DNA of 64,000 nucleotides from FEN-299 sp963717945 (GTDB lineage Bacteria > Acidobacteriota > Vicinamibacteria > Vicinamibacterales > Fen-181). Both the position numbers and the translations under genes were made by a program. How positions within the stretch are numbered: the stretch's first letter is position 1; each line of letters starts with the position of its first letter. The stretch spans positions 1,426,001 to 1,490,000 of the forward strand of contig CAVQXT010000003.1 in NCBI GenBank assembly GCA_963717945.1, given 5' to 3'. The notes beneath the pieces are model-generated. The model was not told the DNA's origin and ran no database searches. It saw only the letters and a program-made list of their open reading frames with translations. Shown piece by piece: positions 30,580 through 38,472 of this stretch.

Positions 30580-31122
30580 CTACCCCATCAGGCGTCCCAG
30601 GATTCCCAACACCGCGCTCGCGCCGGACGGCGCCTGGCCGCCGCCGAGGAGCGACCCCAGGCTTCCGAGCATCCCTCCGCCGGCCGGCGCCTCCTGGCCG
30701 ACCTGGCCGGTTGTCTGCCTGCTGATTGCGCCCATGGTCATCGCGGCCACCACCGGCAGCATCTGCTTCAGCAGGTCGGCGCCGAGCCCCGTTTGCGCGG
30801 ACGCCTGGGTGGCGACCTGCCGGCTGGCGTCCTTGCTGCCCAGCACGTGACCGAGGATGGCGTTGCCGTCGGCGACCGTGTCCGGCCGGTCGAGCGCGGA
30901 CGGGTCCTCGACGTATTGCTGGTGCTGTCCGCTCGTCAGCGCCCCAAGCAGCGACTGGAGACCGCCTGCGCTCGAGGCGTTCTGCTGGAGGCCCGTCGCC
31001 AGGGCAGGAGCCAGCGCCGAGACGGCGGAGGCGGCCTGTTCCGGCGAGATGCCGAACTTCTGCGCCAGCAACTCGGTGGCCCCGCCACCGTGCGCGTTCA
31101 ACAACATGTCTACTAGTCCCAT
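30580..31122 (-). CDS. DUF937 domain protein (YidB-like)
   Basis: 180 aa. The N-terminal half AQKFGISPEQAASAVSALAPAL and the segment GNAILGHVLGSKDASRQVA with QTGLGADLLKQMLPVVAAM are typical DUF937 helices. The C-terminus is Gly-rich (GGGMLGSLGSLLGGGQAPSG). The family is of unknown function, mostly small soluble or membrane-associated helical proteins. It lies between the GlsB-like and DUF2853 genes, same strand. Confidence 0.85.
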   Translation of the reverse strand: MGLVDMLLNAHGGGATELLAQKFGISPEQAASAVSALAPALATGLQQNASSAGGLQSLLGALTSGQHQQYVEDPSALDRPDTVADGNAILGHVLGSKDASRQVATQASAQTGLGADLLKQMLPVVAAMTMGAISRQTTGQVGQEAPAGGGMLGSLGSLLGGGQAPSGASAVLGILGRLMG

Positions 31123-31357
31123 CGTGTCCCTCCAGTTACGCTACCTGAAGCGCAGGCGCAGGATCAACTGCGTCGCGCAGCCTCGGCCCGGGGACCGGGC
31201 CTCCCTCGACCGTCGCCACGTGAATCAGAATCTCTCGCAGCAGAAAAGAGTTCGTGAGACACGCCAGCACAGCCGTGTATCGGACGCCATGACGAGGGCA
31301 GGGGTGCCAGTTCTCGGCCCGCAGGCTGCCGGTGCGGCCGGCGGCGAGGCTGGGGGA

Positions 31358-31382
31358 GGGGGCGGCCAGATGGCCGTCCCCC
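31358..31382 (-). terminator. Strong GC hairpin downstream of the DUF2853 gene
   Basis: A stem of about ten base pairs (GGGGGCGGCC with GGCCGTCCCC, one G-T pair) and a four-base loop lies about 15 bases after the DUF2853 stop on the minus strand. It lacks a following T tract, so it may stop transcription with help or protect the 3' end. Confidence 0.45.
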
Positions 31383-31397
31383 CGGCTCAATGCACGG

Positions 31398-31727
31398 TCA
31401 GACGAAGAGGTCCAGCTTGCCGAACTTCTCGGCAAGGAGGTAGCAGACCGTCACGCGGCTCTTGTCGTGCTCGCCGGCCATTCTCTTCATCACGTCCTTC
31501 AGCGCCGCGTCGAGCTCGGCATCGGGCTGAGTCAGGCCCAGCTTCTTCTTCATGAAGCCGTCGCGCACGCGCTTCAACTCTTCAGGGTCGCTGGCGGCGA
31601 CCAGGGACGCATCTCTGGTTCGCAGTGCGATGCCCAGGTGCTTCACGATGCCCGCAATGGCCTTTCCATTGGCGTTGGCCGCGTATTTCTTCACGCCTTC
31701 TGCGTAGTCGGGTTGAGCGACTGCCAT
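31398..31727 (-). CDS. DUF2853 family protein
   Basis: 109 aa. Matches the DUF2853 layout: an N-terminal DYAEGVKKYAANANG helix, GIALRTRDASLVAASDPEEL, MKKKLGLTQPDAELDAALKDVM and the closing SRVTVCYLLAEKFGKLDLFV. Small cytoplasmic all-helical proteins with no known function. It lies 35 bases downstream of the lipoprotein gene, same strand, and is followed by a GC-rich hairpin. Confidence 0.85.
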   Translation of the reverse strand: MAVAQPDYAEGVKKYAANANGKAIAGIVKHLGIALRTRDASLVAASDPEELKRVRDGFMKKKLGLTQPDAELDAALKDVMKRMAGEHDKSRVTVCYLLAEKFGKLDLFV

Positions 31728-31762
31728 CTGAAGCCCCTCTCTTCAAAGGCGACTCGAGCGAT

Positions 31763-32362
31763 CTACTTGGCCTGCAGGACGGCCGGCACCTGCATGTTGA
31801 GCAGGCCCATCACCTCGGCGACTTTTGCCTTGACCGTTTCGGCCTTGGCGATGGCGTCGGTCAGGTTCCCGGCGCCGAACGCCGTCGTCGCGTCGGTCCA
31901 CGTTGAGGTGACCGTGGCCAGCCCGGTCTTGGCTTCCTCGAACTTGGCCTTGTCCAGGCCCGCCGGCAGCTTCCTCGACTTCGACAGCATGCCGACCCGG
32001 CTCTGGATCGCCTCGACGGCCTTTGGCAGGGCCGCGCTCAGGCCTGTCCAGGTCGACGTGAGTTCGGCCTTCTTCGCCGTCACGGCGGTGGCCAACTCGG
32101 CGATCTTGGCTGGCAGCGCCTGCGCATTGGTCAGGGCAGCCTGATAGTCGCCCTTGGCCACGGCGTCCTTCGCCGCGGTGATGGCGTCTGAGATCCCCGT
32201 CGCCTGGGCCGGCAGGTACTTGACGGCGTCGGCCTGGACCGCGCTGTACGCCGTTTCGGCCGAGGCGATGGCGGTCTCAGCGGGGGCCTTCTGGTTGGCG
32301 CAGCCGGACGCGATTGCCACGAGTGCGACGGCGGCCAGGAGACTGATCGTGCGCTTCAACAT
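31763..32362 (-). CDS. Helical lipoprotein, function unknown
   Basis: 199 aa. Lipoprotein signal MLKRTISLLAAVALVAIASGC with lipobox ASGC, then an almost entirely helical Ala/Lys/Thr-rich body with repeated patterns such as ISDAITAAKDAVAKGDYQAAL and LTDAIAKAETVKAKVAEVM. GGAGGAG lies just before the ATG at 32362; the frame is open further upstream without a signal. An outer-membrane-anchored coiled or bundle structure is likely, but I do not recognise a characterised family. Confidence 0.85.
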   Translation of the reverse strand: MLKRTISLLAAVALVAIASGCANQKAPAETAIASAETAYSAVQADAVKYLPAQATGISDAITAAKDAVAKGDYQAALTNAQALPAKIAELATAVTAKKAELTSTWTGLSAALPKAVEAIQSRVGMLSKSRKLPAGLDKAKFEEAKTGLATVTSTWTDATTAFGAGNLTDAIAKAETVKAKVAEVMGLLNMQVPAVLQAK

Positions 32363-32429
32363 GACTCCTCCAAGCGGGTGGGGTCGTGGCCTCGTGGCGA
32401 ACCTGGAGCGGCGAGGCCCGACAACGGGT

Positions 32430-32627
32430 TTACGGGATCCGGAGTTTCTGTCCGACCTTGATCTTGTTGGGATCTGTGAGTTGATCACGATTCGCCTCGA
32501 AGATCTGCGGGTACAGGCTGGGGTCGCCGTAGTACTTCTCGGCGATCTTCGAGAGCGTGTCTCCGGCGACGACTTCGTACCACTGCGTGGCGTCGTTCGG
32601 GTCCACCGGGGTGGGATCGTCTGGCAT
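32430..32627 (-). CDS. LysM-domain protein (65 aa)
   Basis: A single LysM motif makes up nearly the whole protein: YEVVAGDTLSKIAEKYYGDP and YPQIFEANRDQLTDPNKI, ending VGQKLRIP. LysM binds N-acetylglucosamine polymers such as peptidoglycan; the layout resembles the C-terminal domain of potassium-binding/LysM small proteins (Kbp/YgaU), but the BON domain is absent. There is no signal peptide. ATG 32627 has GGAGG upstream. It precedes the lipoprotein gene by 67 bp on the same strand. Confidence 0.88.
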   Translation of the reverse strand: MPDDPTPVDPNDATQWYEVVAGDTLSKIAEKYYGDPSLYPQIFEANRDQLTDPNKIKVGQKLRIP

Positions 32628-32984
32628 CTCACATCCTCCATGGAGCGTGCGGCCGCTGTCGGCGGTCGCCAGGTAAATCGGGGGGGCGCCTGATGCCGTT
32701 TCACGCGTGCTGGTCGAGACACGCCGAAACGTCTCCAAGATCATGATATAGCGATGGTCGTCCCCCGCTGTTCAGAATGGCACACCTGGTCCGGCCCCTC
32801 CCAGGGCGCGTGCCCGTGCCACGCAGGCGCCACCCGCACCCGCCGCTCGACGGCCGGGCTGGAACGGCGCCCGGGGTCCCCGATCGTTGAAATCGCCGAT
32901 CCGCGCGCGTAACGTGAAAGGAGATCGGGTTCACTCAAACACGGACGAGGTTCGAAAAGAACCGTCTGTTCAAGGAGACGAACG
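32628..32984. other. Divergent spacer between LysM and DUF5818-like genes
   Basis: About 357 bp without a convincing gene. It contains the palindrome ATCATGAT next to TATAT (about 32741-32751), which may belong to the LysM promoter, and a small hairpin GGTTC-GAAAA-GAACC at 32949-32963 just before the ribosome-binding site of the next plus-strand gene. Confidence 0.35.
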
Positions 32985-33404
32985 ATGGCCCCCAAGATAG
33001 CGAGGTTCTCACTGGCGCTCGGTGCGTGCCTGGTCGTGACCTTCGGTCTGCTGGCACTCACAACGCTCGGCGTGGCCAAGGCCCGACAGTCGGAGATGCC
33101 GGGCATGCCCGGCATGGCCGATCACAAGACGATGAGCGTGACCGGGTGCGTGCAGAAGGGCGTCGAGGCTCGAGGGTTCTACCTCACCGCCTCCGACGGG
33201 AAAGTGTATGAACTCACGGGGAAGGCCGTGAAGCTCGACCACCTGGTCGGCGAAACGGCGACGGTCATGGGCCGTGAGGTCAAGCGGTCGAAGGCGATCG
33301 AAGCGAAGATGGAAACCGATGAGATGAAGGAGGCCGCCGGCAAGCCGTACGCCGACCTCCAGGTCACGGGCGTGAAGGACGTGGCCCAGGGCTGCGGCGG
33401 ATAG
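32985..33404 (+). CDS. Small exported beta-rich protein (DUF5818-like)
   Basis: 139 aa. N-terminal membrane/signal segment (FSLALGACLVVTFGLLALTTL), a MPGMPGM stretch, then SVTGCVQKGVEARGFYLTASDGKVYELTG followed by VKLDHLVGETATVMGREV, a compact beta pattern seen in many small exported Acidobacteriota proteins, and a closing LQVTGVKDVAQGCGG. Two cysteines could pair. AAGGAG lies seven bases before the ATG. Function unknown; the OB-like beta pattern is inferred from sequence rhythm only. The previous residues are described in two pieces. Confidence 0.75.
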   Translation: MAPKIARFSLALGACLVVTFGLLALTTLGVAKARQSEMPGMPGMADHKTMSVTGCVQKGVEARGFYLTASDGKVYELTGKAVKLDHLVGETATVMGREVKRSKAIEAKMETDEMKEAAGKPYADLQVTGVKDVAQGCGG

Positions 33405-33421
33405 CCGCCCACCGTCTCGAT

Positions 33422-36403
33422 CTAGAACGTCACCCGGATCCCGATCTGGGCGGCGAACGGGATACCCACCGTGGTGCCGGGGCCGAAGAAGTCCCCGAGC
33501 GCCCCGGCCGGCACCCGCACGTCGTTCAGGCTCAGGATGGGTCGAGTGGTCGTGCACGCCGCGTCCACGCAGAGGTGCTGCACGTTGGCCAGTTCTCCGG
33601 GAGGCACCCCGAGCGCGGCGATGTTCGTCACGTAGTTGTTCCCGGGGTTCATCCGGTTGAACAGGTTGAACAGCTCCACGAACGGGAGGACGGAGACGCT
33701 TCGTCCCGCCGCGAACGGCCGGCTGATCCTGATGTCCACCTGCTCGAAGGGCGTCCCCCTGAACTGGTCGAGCGTCGTCGGAACGCCGTTGATCACCGCC
33801 CGGTCGTTGGTGTTCAGCCCGTCCCCGTTCAGATCCACGGGTGTCGACATCGTGAACGGGCGCGCGCTCTCGAACTGCGCGAGGCCCGAGATCTCGATGT
33901 GCCACGGCAGGAACAGCGTGCCCGCGATCACGGCCCGGTGCCGGACGTCCTCGCCGGATGGGCCGTGGTCGCCAGGCCCGAACGGGTTCCGCACGTCGGT
34001 GACGCCGTTCACGTAGTCGAAGAGTTCGCCCACCGTCGCGCCCCAGGTGGTGGCGTGCGCCAGCGTGTAGTGCGCCGTCACCTCGAACGAGTGCGACAGC
34101 CGGTGCGTCACCATCACCGAGACGCCGTCGTATTGCGAGCGGTTGTCGGTCCGGAAGACCGACACGCTCGGCGCGTTGTCGGGCAGCGTGAATCCGCTGA
34201 CGTATTCGAATCGCCGGTACTGGTGGATACCCTGCTGGTGCTCGTAGAACACGTTCAGCCGCCACCCGTTGCCCAGCTCGCGCTCGACGCCAGCGCTCGC
34301 CTGGATATCGAGCGGCGTCTGGTAGTTCGGATCGATGAGCGCGCCCTGATCGCCGGGCCCGAGCAGGCCGCCGAACGGCGTGTTGACCGCCCTGAACGCG
34401 TCGACCCATCCGTTCTGCGCGAGGTCGTTGTAGTAGAGGCCCGCGCCCAGCCGGACCACCGTCCGATCGGGCGCGCCCGGAGCCCACGCCAGACCCACCC
34501 GCGGCGCGATCGCCTTCCGGTAGTCGTGAGGGATCCCCGGCACGAGCGGAATCCCCAGCGACTGCAGCGTGATGTAAGCCGGGTTCTGGCTCTGATCACG
34601 CCCCTCCGCGATGAACAGCCCGAACGTCGTGTCGTAGCGCACGCCCAGATTGAGCGTGACATCGGACCGGATCCGCCACGCGTCCTGGAGGTAGAGGCCC
34701 AGCCGGCGAATGCTCTGGGAGAATCCGCCGGGCGAGGCCGGCGTGAGCAGGCTTCCGGCCGCGTAGTCGGCCGTGAACTGGCCGGGGTTGGCGAGGTAGT
34801 AGGTCGGGTCGTTCGGGAACTGCACCAGCAGTTCCTGGTTGCTCGAGAGCTCGCCACCGAGGACCGGTTCGTGGATGAAGTTGACGCCCGTCTTCAGCGT
34901 GTGAGCGCCCGCCGTATGCACCAGGTCGTAGCGGAGCTGGTACTTCTGCTGGTCGCGGCGCACGGGGAACGCCGTGATCGCCGTGACGAACTGGTTGTCG
35001 CCGACCGTCTCGAACCCCGACGTCGTCTGGGCCGTGGAGCTGAAGGGGAAGGCCAGCGCCAGGCCGAGCGTCGAGTTGCGGTCCTTGGTGTGGTGGAAGA
35101 AGCCCGCGCCGAGCGTCAGCGTGCCCAGCCAGTTCGGGGAGAACTGGTACGTGTTCCCGACGACCACGTTCTCGTAGTTCGACCGGGTGAGGACGCCGGT
35201 CGAGGGGAGCGTCCCCTGCTGCACGAGGTCGTTGTTCGTGTGGTTCCTGTCGAAGGAGACACGGGCGAACCACTGCGATCGCGTCGACTGGGTCCAGTCG
35301 ACGCGGGTCGAGAAGGTCGCGTCACGGAACGGTACCGGCACCGAGGTCGGCACGGCGATGCTGGGCACGCCGGGGATGAGGCCGGCGGACGCGAGTTGCG
35401 CGAGCGCCTGGAACTGCGTGAGGCTCTGCGCGCTGTACGCGACGCTGGCGTTCTCGTTCACCACCTCGAGCGACGAGAAGAACCACGCCTTGCCCTTGGC
35501 GAGCGGGCCGCCCAGCGTGAACGACCCATCCTGGCGAGAGAAGGGCTGCTTCGGGCTGGGATCCGGGTTGTCGAGCGTGTTCCTCGCGTTGAGCGCGGTG
35601 CTGCGGAAGTACCCCTCCGCCCCGCCGTGCCACGCGTCGGTCCCTCGCCGCGTGGAGATGATGATCGAGCCGCCGTTGGTTCGCGACGTGTCGGCGTCGA
35701 ACTGCGCGGTCCGGACGACGAATTCGCGGATGGCGTCGGGCGAGTAGTACTGCAGGAAGCCGCCGATCCAGTCGTCGTTGTTGTCGCCGCCGTCCACCGA
35801 GAGGTCGACGTTCAGGCCCGAGCTGCCGCCGAACGACACGGCCGTGATCCGCGCCTTGGTGGGGTCCGACGGTTCGACCGGCTCGGTCATCGGGGAGAGA
35901 TAGGAGATGTTCGCGAAGCTGCGGTGGGCCAAGGGCAGCGCCTCGAGGTCCGACCGGCCGATGACCGTCTGCTGCACCGAACTCGTGGACTCGAGCGGCT
36001 GCGCGGCGAGCGAGGGCGAGGCTCCCCGGACGACGACGGTTTCTTTCACGCCTGCCGGCTGCAGCACGATGGTGACCGCCGGTGTCGCGCCCACCCCGAT
36101 CGGGACCATCGTGACCGCCGGCGCGAATCCGGGTGAGCGCACCGTGACCTTGTAGAGCCCTGGAGGGAGGGCCACCACGGCGTACTCCCCAGCCGCCGTC
36201 GTCTTCGTCGTGCGGGTCACGCCCTCGCCAGGCAGTTCCACCGTCAGCCCGGCGCCGACCACCACGCCGCCGCTCCCGTCGCGGACCGTCCCGACGAGAC
36301 TGCCTTGGGGCGTCTGGGCGAGACACGCGGAGCTCAGAAGGACGAACGCCGCGACGGCGCACAGGGCCGTCGCGCACCAAGTAAAGACGCGCGTCGAACG
36401 CAT
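33422..36403 (-). CDS. TonB-dependent receptor, Oar/CarboxypepD-regulatory type
   Basis: 993 aa. Signal peptide (CATALCAVAAFVLLSSACLAQ), carboxypeptidase-regulatory domain (GSLVGTVRDGSGGVVVGAGL, about residues 35-110), plug-like region (AVSFGGSSGLNVDLSVDGGD, REFVVRTAQFDADTSRTNG) and a long barrel with strands to the final IGIRVTF. This Oar-like class is abundant in Acidobacteriota and usually linked to uptake of oligomers or to outer-membrane adhesion; the ligand is unknown. Start 36403 has GGGAG eight bases before; longer upstream frames lack a signal peptide. It converges on the DUF5818-like gene. Confidence 0.92.
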   Translation of the reverse strand: MRSTRVFTWCATALCAVAAFVLLSSACLAQTPQGSLVGTVRDGSGGVVVGAGLTVELPGEGVTRTTKTTAAGEYAVVALPPGLYKVTVRSPGFAPAVTMVPIGVGATPAVTIVLQPAGVKETVVVRGASPSLAAQPLESTSSVQQTVIGRSDLEALPLAHRSFANISYLSPMTEPVEPSDPTKARITAVSFGGSSGLNVDLSVDGGDNNDDWIGGFLQYYSPDAIREFVVRTAQFDADTSRTNGGSIIISTRRGTDAWHGGAEGYFRSTALNARNTLDNPDPSPKQPFSRQDGSFTLGGPLAKGKAWFFSSLEVVNENASVAYSAQSLTQFQALAQLASAGLIPGVPSIAVPTSVPVPFRDATFSTRVDWTQSTRSQWFARVSFDRNHTNNDLVQQGTLPSTGVLTRSNYENVVVGNTYQFSPNWLGTLTLGAGFFHHTKDRNSTLGLALAFPFSSTAQTTSGFETVGDNQFVTAITAFPVRRDQQKYQLRYDLVHTAGAHTLKTGVNFIHEPVLGGELSSNQELLVQFPNDPTYYLANPGQFTADYAAGSLLTPASPGGFSQSIRRLGLYLQDAWRIRSDVTLNLGVRYDTTFGLFIAEGRDQSQNPAYITLQSLGIPLVPGIPHDYRKAIAPRVGLAWAPGAPDRTVVRLGAGLYYNDLAQNGWVDAFRAVNTPFGGLLGPGDQGALIDPNYQTPLDIQASAGVERELGNGWRLNVFYEHQQGIHQYRRFEYVSGFTLPDNAPSVSVFRTDNRSQYDGVSVMVTHRLSHSFEVTAHYTLAHATTWGATVGELFDYVNGVTDVRNPFGPGDHGPSGEDVRHRAVIAGTLFLPWHIEISGLAQFESARPFTMSTPVDLNGDGLNTNDRAVINGVPTTLDQFRGTPFEQVDIRISRPFAAGRSVSVLPFVELFNLFNRMNPGNNYVTNIAALGVPPGELANVQHLCVDAACTTTRPILSLNDVRVPAGALGDFFGPGTTVGIPFAAQIGIRVTF

Positions 36404-36595
36404 CGGGTACGCTCCCGGGCGGCCGGTCGCCGCACACCGCAGGTTGTCGGAATCACCCCGTAAAACAGTGTCGGGCGGCGACGGAACTACTACCAGCGGT
36501 CGTAATCGAGCCTGTGTGCCGGTCTTTGTGCGGGCCTGTAACCTCCATCTCAGCAGGCGTAAGATACCCCCGTCGTTCAACCTCAAGGAGGGCAT

Positions 36596-37669
36596 ATGTT
36601 CTCGTGGCTCACCCATCGGGGCGGCGGGCGGACCCTCGTGGGCCTGCTGGCCGCGGCGGCGCTCGTGCTCGGTCTCACCGCGGCGCCGGCGCTTGCCGGC
36701 GGCGACAGGCCGACGGTCAAGGTCATGACCTACAACATGGACGCGGGGACCGACTTCGTCTACTTCCTCGCGAATCCCGGCGACTTCCCGGCCGCGTTCG
36801 CCGCGACGATCGCGGAACTCGAGCAGAGCCAGTTCGCCCTCCGCGCGGCGCGGCTGGCCAGGACGATCGCGGCCGAGAAGCCGGACCTCGTGTCCCTGCA
36901 GGAGGCCACCGTCTGGGACTACGTGGCCGACGACGGGTCAAGGGTCGCCCTCCTGGCCGACCAGTTGCAGCTCCTGGAGAAGGCCTTGAAGAGATACGGT
37001 GCGCACTACCGCGTCGTCGCGGTGCAGCCACTCACGAACCTCGTGCTACCGCTGGCCCCGAACTACAACTTCCACTTTCTCGACCGGAACGTCATCCTCG
37101 CGCGCACCGAACACGGCCGGGACGACCTCGACCTGTCGAACGTCAGGCAGGGGCTCTACCAGGCGACCACCGAACCGCTTCCCGGGTTCCTGCAGGTCAA
37201 CGGGTGGATGTCGGTGGACGCCAGGATCAAAAGAGAGCGCGTGCGCTTCTTCGCGACGCACCTGGCCTCCCCGCTGTATCCCGGCGACCCGGTCCAACCG
37301 GCGCAGGGGGCCGAACTGATCGCGATCCTGAACCGCTCGCCCTACCCCGTGGTGATCGCCGGTGACTTCAACTCCGACATGAGCGGCCTGGGCCGCGGCC
37401 CCGACCAGACAACGACAGGTGCGGATATCGTGGCCGCCGGCTACGCGGACGCCTGGGCGGCGGTCCATCACCCGTACCAGGGCCTCACGTGGCCGTTGTT
37501 CTGGGAGGACATTTACGCCGGCGTCTATCCGGACGGGGTGCCGGTCGAGCGGATCGACCTCGTCTTCGAGAAGGGCCTGAAGGTGCTCGACGCCGAGGTG
37601 GTCGGTGAGCGCGCGCCATACCCGTCCGATCACGCCGGCGTCGTGGCGACGCTGCGCGTCGAGCGGTAG
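36596..37669 (+). CDS. Exported endonuclease/exonuclease/phosphatase family protein
   Basis: 357 aa. Signal peptide (TLVGLLAAAALVLGLTAAPALA) then an EEP fold: VKVMTYNMDAGTD (first Asn), EKPDLVSLQEATVWD (catalytic Glu), ARIKRERVRFFATHLASPLY (His), VIAGDFNSDMSG (Asp-x-Asn) and YPSDHAGVVATLRV (final Asp-His pair). All expected metal and catalytic positions are present, so it should hydrolyse a phosphodiester, perhaps extracellular nucleic acid or sphingomyelin-like lipid; which cannot be said. AAGGAGG precedes the ATG. It is divergent from the TonB receptor. Confidence 0.9.
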   Translation: MFSWLTHRGGGRTLVGLLAAAALVLGLTAAPALAGGDRPTVKVMTYNMDAGTDFVYFLANPGDFPAAFAATIAELEQSQFALRAARLARTIAAEKPDLVSLQEATVWDYVADDGSRVALLADQLQLLEKALKRYGAHYRVVAVQPLTNLVLPLAPNYNFHFLDRNVILARTEHGRDDLDLSNVRQGLYQATTEPLPGFLQVNGWMSVDARIKRERVRFFATHLASPLYPGDPVQPAQGAELIAILNRSPYPVVIAGDFNSDMSGLGRGPDQTTTGADIVAAGYADAWAAVHHPYQGLTWPLFWEDIYAGVYPDGVPVERIDLVFEKGLKVLDAEVVGERAPYPSDHAGVVATLRVER

Positions 37670-37689
37670 TGCCATCCGAGGGGCCCGGG

Positions 37690-38103
37690 CTACAGGAGGC
37701 CGACGCCGGCCCTCTTCGCGGCCCGGGCCAGTGCCGCGTCGCCTGTTGCCAGCGTCGCGCCGAGGCGCATCGCCAGTTCGAGGTACGCCGCGTCGTAAAC
37801 CGCCAGCCCGTACTGCCTGGCGAGAGCTGACGTCTCGCCCGTGACGTGGCGCGCGGTGTCCCGGTCGATGTCGATGGGCAGCGAGAGGACGACGTGAAGG
37901 GCCTCGGTCACGTCCGCCTGGGACGCGCGCTTGCGCCGCTCGGCCATGAGCAGGCCGTTGGCCACCTCGAGCGGCCAGTGCGCCGGGACAAAGGCGGGCA
38001 CGCCGCGTTCGAGGGCGTCCAGCGCGTCGATCGCCCGGGGCGCCTGCTCGTCCGACATCAGGAAGCCGAGCGCCGTCGCGGCGTCGATGACCAGGGCTTT
38101 CAT
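37690..38103 (-). CDS. PIN-domain ribonuclease toxin (VapC family)
   Basis: 137 aa. MKALVIDAATALGFLMSDE bears the first Asp; HWPLEVANGLLMAERR the middle Glu; YGLAVYDAAYLELAMR and GATLATGDAALARAA the C-terminal acidic residues. It starts one base after the stop of the Phd-type antitoxin gene, with no ribosome-binding site of its own, so it depends on coupled translation. It pairs with an antitoxin of a different fold from the other two PIN toxins in this window. Confidence 0.88.
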   Translation of the reverse strand: MKALVIDAATALGFLMSDEQAPRAIDALDALERGVPAFVPAHWPLEVANGLLMAERRKRASQADVTEALHVVLSLPIDIDRDTARHVTGETSALARQYGLAVYDAAYLELAMRLGATLATGDAALARAAKRAGVGLL

Positions 38104-38104
38104 G

Positions 38105-38353
38105 TCAGATCCGCCGGCCGGCCGCGTCGAGGTCCTTGGGCGACTCGCCCCTGACGAGCTTCAGCCGGCCGCGGAGCGCGCGGACCCGCGCGAACAGTTC
38201 GACGCGGGCGACCTGCTGGCCGACCGGTACCAGCCGGGCGACCGGCCGCTCGTGCTTCGTGATGATGACGTCGTGCCCCCGCTCCACGAACTCGAGGAGG
38301 GCGGGCAGCGTGGTCTTGGCCTCGTAAGCGCCGACGGTCTTCGTCGCGGGCAT
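38105..38353 (-). CDS. Phd/YefM-type antitoxin
   Basis: 82 aa. The N-terminal Phd/YefM dimer pattern is clear (VGAYEAKTTLPALLEFVERG, DVIITKHERPVARLVPV); the C-terminal part (RALRGRLKLVRGESPKDLDA) should neutralise the downstream PIN toxin. Two palindromes lie immediately upstream. There is no ribosome-binding site and the likely -10 box is only about seven bases from the ATG, so the mRNA may be leaderless. Confidence 0.87.
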   Translation of the reverse strand: MPATKTVGAYEAKTTLPALLEFVERGHDVIITKHERPVARLVPVGQQVARVELFARVRALRGRLKLVRGESPKDLDAAGRRI

Positions 38354-38359
38354 ACGTTC

Positions 38360-38389
38360 AGACTAGTCTCAGACCAGTCTATATGTCAA
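38360..38389 (-). promoter_or_regulatory. Promoter with twin palindromic operators of the phd/vapC pair
   Basis: A perfect palindrome AGACTAGTCT (38360-38369) and a near-perfect AGACCAGTCT (38371-38380) are spaced 11 bp centre to centre, one helical turn. They lie between a TTGACA (-35, 38384-38389 on the minus strand) and a weak -10 (TAGTCT). This is the expected layout for autorepression by a Phd-type dimer. Confidence 0.65.
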
Positions 38390-38472
38390 CCCTGCCGCTC
38401 CGCGGCATCTTGCCGCCCGCCTGAGCCCGTCGCCGTGGAACGGAACAGTCGTTCGCGAGGGCGGACGTGCCG

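Noticed and set aside
33575..36136. 853-codon plus-strand frame over the large TonB receptor
   Set aside because: Shadow frame; the receptor on the minus strand has signal peptide, plug and barrel features.
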